DNA from: Zingiber officinale
Lineage: Eukaryota > Streptophyta > Magnoliopsida > Zingiberales > Zingiberaceae
Reading direction: 5' to 3'
DNA: 64,000 bases
NCBI RefSeq assembly: GCF_018446385.1
Contig: NC_056000.1
Coordinates: 32,070,011-32,134,010 of the forward strand
This document shows, one piece after another, positions 60,759 through 64,000 of this stretch (the first letter of the stretch is position 1; each line of letters begins with the position of its first letter). A program made the translations under genes and the position numbers. Below the pieces are notes generated by a model. The model saw nothing but the letters and a program-made list of their open reading frames with translations. It ran no database searches and was not told the origin of the DNA.

Positions 60759-62039
60759 TATAGGTCCTGTGCGGCTAGCAAGAGGGGGTGAATTTCCCTG
60801 CACAATAAAAACAAGTATACCTTTCTCAAACTCTTGGGCTTAAACAATTACACACTTAATAAAGAGATAATAAAATCAAAAGAGTATAAGACAAATAATT
60901 TTACTTGGTTTACAATCAGAGGATTACTACTCGAAGAAAAGTAGGCTCACTATGAAGATCTCCTTCTCGAACAAAAAGTCGGAGGTGGAGAAGCCTAATA
61001 TATAAAAATGAAGCTCAGAAATGGAAAATAGAACGAATTTCGAAGTATACAAGTGTGTTATTCAAAATGAAGAAGACCATGGCTCTATGTATAACCCACT
61101 GGTCGAATTTGAATATTTGATAATGTGGCACGATCTGAGCACCCGGACACTCTCCGGGCACCCCTAGCATGGGAAAACTCAATCTCCACGTAACAACTAT
61201 GCAATGGCCAAGTGATAATGTTTTATCCATCTCTGAGCACCCGAATTTGCTCTAGGCACCCAGACCATTGCTGACATAGACCCAGAAGTTGATCGACAGT
61301 GTCGAGGCGCTCGTTCAGGCACCCTGTGTTAGAATTTGAGGGATGTCCTAAGGTAATCGCCTTACGATTTTTTTCTATTTATTTGATAAGTATAGATTCA
61401 CTATTTGAATGCATATTATATGTTTGATTGTTTTAAACTCATTTATTGAATGCCCGTAATATAATTCATAACATGAGAGAATTTGTGATTGGATTACAAC
61501 TAGTGATTATATCTACATGTGCAATTATGAATATATTGAAATTTCCCTAGTCGTCGAATTGATGCATTCGGATATCATTAATTCTGTAAGACTAGCACGG
61601 GTTATACTCCTTGGTTCGGCTAAGTAGCTATTTTTTCACTAGCTGGAGACATTGGGATATCGAGAGTTAAACGTGGATGTTGGTTATGGTAAATAGTTCA
61701 TTGGAGTGACTCACTATAAGACTTCATATGGTTCTATACATATATATAGATATGTCTGTGAAATTCTTACTGTAGCACGAGTGCAAGTTTCCTTCTACTT
61801 GAGGTATACAAGTCATCTTGGTCATAACTCACTTAGATATAGTGGAAGATCTCTATATGCTTGGTCATAATCTCCAACGACCTTCTTCATCACTTTCTCC
61901 CGGGCTATGTATGCATTTCTATATGATATGATTACTCTAAACTTAGCTTTTATATCTGATATAATCATATTTAATTTGTACTATTCATTATAAACAAATT
62001 TCTCTTCAACAAAAGACGCTACGAATGAGAAAGAGCATA

Positions 62040-62580
62040 TTTGATAATCAACACTCTCCCTAACAATGTCACATTAGTGTTCTTGTATATATTTCATAAC
62101 AATGAATTCGGCATCCCCCCGGATAACTACTCTCCATGTACATAGTTGATTGAAGCAGATTGCTTTAACTCTATTTGCCCGGATGTCAAGTGAGTCATCT
62201 CTCATACGTTTAACCATGATTTATTTCATAAGTGTATTCTTGAACTCTTGTCGAGATGAAATATTCTGTCCAATAAAAAATTCATACTCATCTGTTGCCT
62301 CTCCAATTGCCCTTTGTAGCAATCTAGAATTCAAAATATATAGATCATCAGCTATTAGGAACTCCTCCTCTAAGTCATTGTATTATTCTTAGGGAAATTT
62401 ATATTGTTCAATCTGTATATCATCAACTAAGAATTCTTGTACATCTGTATTACATTGTAATTCCTCTACAATTCGGATATAATACTCTTTCTCCTCACTC
62501 CAAGTAGGCTTAAAGTATTCAACAAGTGTTGTGGAAGGATTCAAAACCTCATCTTCTAGGATAATTCTTCATTTAGATCA
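62040..62580 (-). pseudogene. MuDR-type transposase fragment (MULE), N-terminal domain
   Basis: The minus strand in a single frame reads EYFKPTWSEEKEYYIRIVEE, later NDLEEEFLIADDLYILNSRL, then EATDEYEFFIGQNISSRQEF, VKRMRDDSLDIRANRVKAIC, FNQLCTWRVVIRGDAEFIVM and KYIQEH. This is the DNA-binding N-terminal region of plant MuDR transposases (GQxFxSxxEFK ... C..CxWR ... KYxxEHxC). Stops interrupt it at about 62575 and 62568, twice near 62390, at about 62222 and at about 62074; no DDE domain follows. A decayed fragment. Confidence 0.75.
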
Positions 62581-62799
62581 AATATCAAATTGCTTATATT
62601 TCTATTTGTATTCTACACACCACTATACTTAGAAGATGATGGAATATTATTCTGGATAAATATACTACATTAACTCCATGTCCCATGGCATAATTTATAT
62701 TAAGCGTATTCCATATCTCAGAGAGAATTTATTCAGGAATATGATTATCCCTGAGAAATAAATTACAAACTAATTTAGAAAAGTTACAACTATATAATC

Positions 62800-63440
62800 A
62801 AGTGGTATTGTAATTCAAAGAGCAAGTAACGATAGATATGGTGCACATACTAGATTTTCATAATTTATTAGTGGTTTTGACAGAATCCCACTGATGAACC
62901 TACGATTTTTATATTTTAGCAAAATCACAATCGCTTCATTGACTGAGGAAAAAGTATATATGGTGTAAAACTAAAGTTGTAACCAAGGATTAAAGTGTGC
63001 CTCAAATGATACCATGTTGGGCCTGAAATGGATATTAAACCCAATGTGGACCTGATATGGGATTATATCATACCCACATTCATGCTAAAATTTATCATAA
63101 TGTTGGAGCACCTCTGGGGAGCTTTAAATAAATAATGGATAGTACCATTTGAGTCCTTGCAACACCAGAAACTTACAAGACTTCAAATGGGTGCAATCAA
63201 ACATGTCTAAGTCTATTAGTGGATTTTGGTTAAAACCCACTGATTGACTTATGTATTTGGATTTATGTAAACTCTCAATCACTACAAAGGGTTGAGCGAG
63301 AAGAAGATAGATATGATATCAAAACAAAGTATTGATCAAGGAACAAAGTGAGTCTGATATAATTGCATATCAGACCCAACTTGCTAATATCTACCATATT
63401 AGCCAAATGTGCACGAGCAAAATCTAGCTGAAATCTAGCA
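62800..63440 (-). repeat. Inverted relative of the 0.7-kb tandem repeat
   Basis: Reading the minus strand gives the same words as 31790-34140 (CTCCAACATTATGATAAATTTTAGCATG, CCCATATCAGG, CTAATAGACTTAGACATG). Within it the words recur with a spacing of about 350-380 bases, so it is a partly deleted array. Confidence 0.65.
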
Positions 63441-64000
63441 TCACAATGGAGCACCTCACAAACCGATTAAGTAATTGAGGACACTATATTGTAGATGTTG
63501 TTCCATAATTCTTCCCCAGACATCCATTGACAGTATAAAAACTATTTTTGTAATTACCTTTTGCTATAAAAGTGTACACTATTTTTTTATTACACTACAA
63601 ACCAATTTTGTAGTAGCAAATTGATACGTATATCGCTAAATATATATTTGTCTTCTTCTACCAATTTCACTCTTGCTTGAAATTTTTCCTTCACCGGTAA
63701 TGTTCTTCAACGACGTTGTTCTTGGTCCTTTGAAGTCGCCTCTTGAAACCCTTACGACAATATCCCACTCTAATTACTCTTTTGCAATCCTGCCAAACTG
63801 CAAGAGGAGGTCTGGTTTCGTGTTTATAAGAGAAGGGAGAAGGTTCAAGGAGAGAAAGGGTGAGACCACGTGCATATGAACCATAGAAATAATTTTTGAA
63901 TAAAAATATGGTTCGAATGCCTTAGAAAATGAGATAGTGAAAGAGGAGATTAGTGGGAGGTATGGAAGGGGAGCTTCACATATTTTACTATGTCTTTTAA

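Larger units (their letters stand above)
55170..61326 (-). mobile_element. Ty1/copia element with gag remnant, twice interrupted
   Basis: Same family as 42160-46567. Left LTR 55170-58531 (TGTAGGTCCC...GTACTTACA on the plus strand), enlarged by a nested solo LTR at 55651-58085; without it the LTR is about 920 bp. Right LTR begins at 60759 and is cut by another insertion at 61327. PBS-like GAGCTCTAGTACCAA at 60744-60758, PPT next to 58531. gag remnant between. Clearly old and broken in many places. Confidence 0.82.
61327..64000 (+). mobile_element. Unclassified insertion, starts TGTTAGAATTTGAGGG, runs off the window
   Basis: At 61327 the copia LTR stops abruptly (its relative continues GGTGGTCTGGGC) and a sequence with an LTR-like TGTTAG start follows. 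The expected duplication CCCTG does not return at a CA end before 64000, so either the far end is outside the window or the region is composite. It contains a MULE fragment and a GATAT repeat described separately; the last 550 bases show nothing recognisable. Confidence 0.35.

Overview
The window is plant nuclear DNA, almost certainly from a monocot. It has intron-containing genes with GT-AG splicing and long nested stacks of LTR retrotransposons. The style of the repeats (LTRs full of GATCGATC, GGCGCC and CCTAGGG palindromes) suggests a Zingiberales genome such as ginger or a relative, but that is an inference. Everything here was read by eye: exon borders come from splice signals plus reading frame and family knowledge, and no search was run.

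Gene-bearing half (about 2.2-30.3 kb): five host loci. (1) EXO5, exonuclease V, + strand, seven exons; its fourth intron was stretched to about 10.9 kb by a 9.86-kb Ty3/gypsy Tat-type element (5001-14861, - strand, TSD ATTAC). (2) An AIF-homolog-A/FSP1-like FAD oxidoreductase, - strand, four exons, one intron of which probably uses a GC donor. (3) A class I LOB-domain (LBD) gene, + strand, with an in-frame stop in its second exon. (4) A PWWP-domain chromatin protein, + strand, with an intron in the 5' UTR. (5) A complete cytosolic-type ascorbate peroxidase, - strand, nine exons. Between them lie a Mutator-type MITE, a 740-bp direct duplication, a purine-rich minisatellite and microsatellites.

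Repeat half (about 30.3-64 kb): no host gene was recognised. A tandem repeat of about 0.7 kb is interrupted by a solo Tat-type LTR. It is followed by a probable gypsy LTR that has been cut up by a SIRE-like copia element (34720-41828), a second copia element (42160-46567), a third (47965-55139) and a fourth (from 55170). The fourth carries a 2.4-kb solo copia LTR and is interrupted at 61327 by another insertion. Nearly all borders show 5-bp target duplications. All four copia elements keep gag-like sequence but no recognisable pol, the arrangement called TR-GAG.

The least expected signal is in the LTRs. Three unrelated copia families carry arrays of short inverted repeats whose arms differ from copy to copy but stay matched to each other, which looks like covarying RNA or DNA hairpins. 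One such stem differs between the two LTRs of a single young element by a matched pair of substitutions. The Tat-type LTRs also have their TATA box inside a palindrome whose arms differ between subfamilies.
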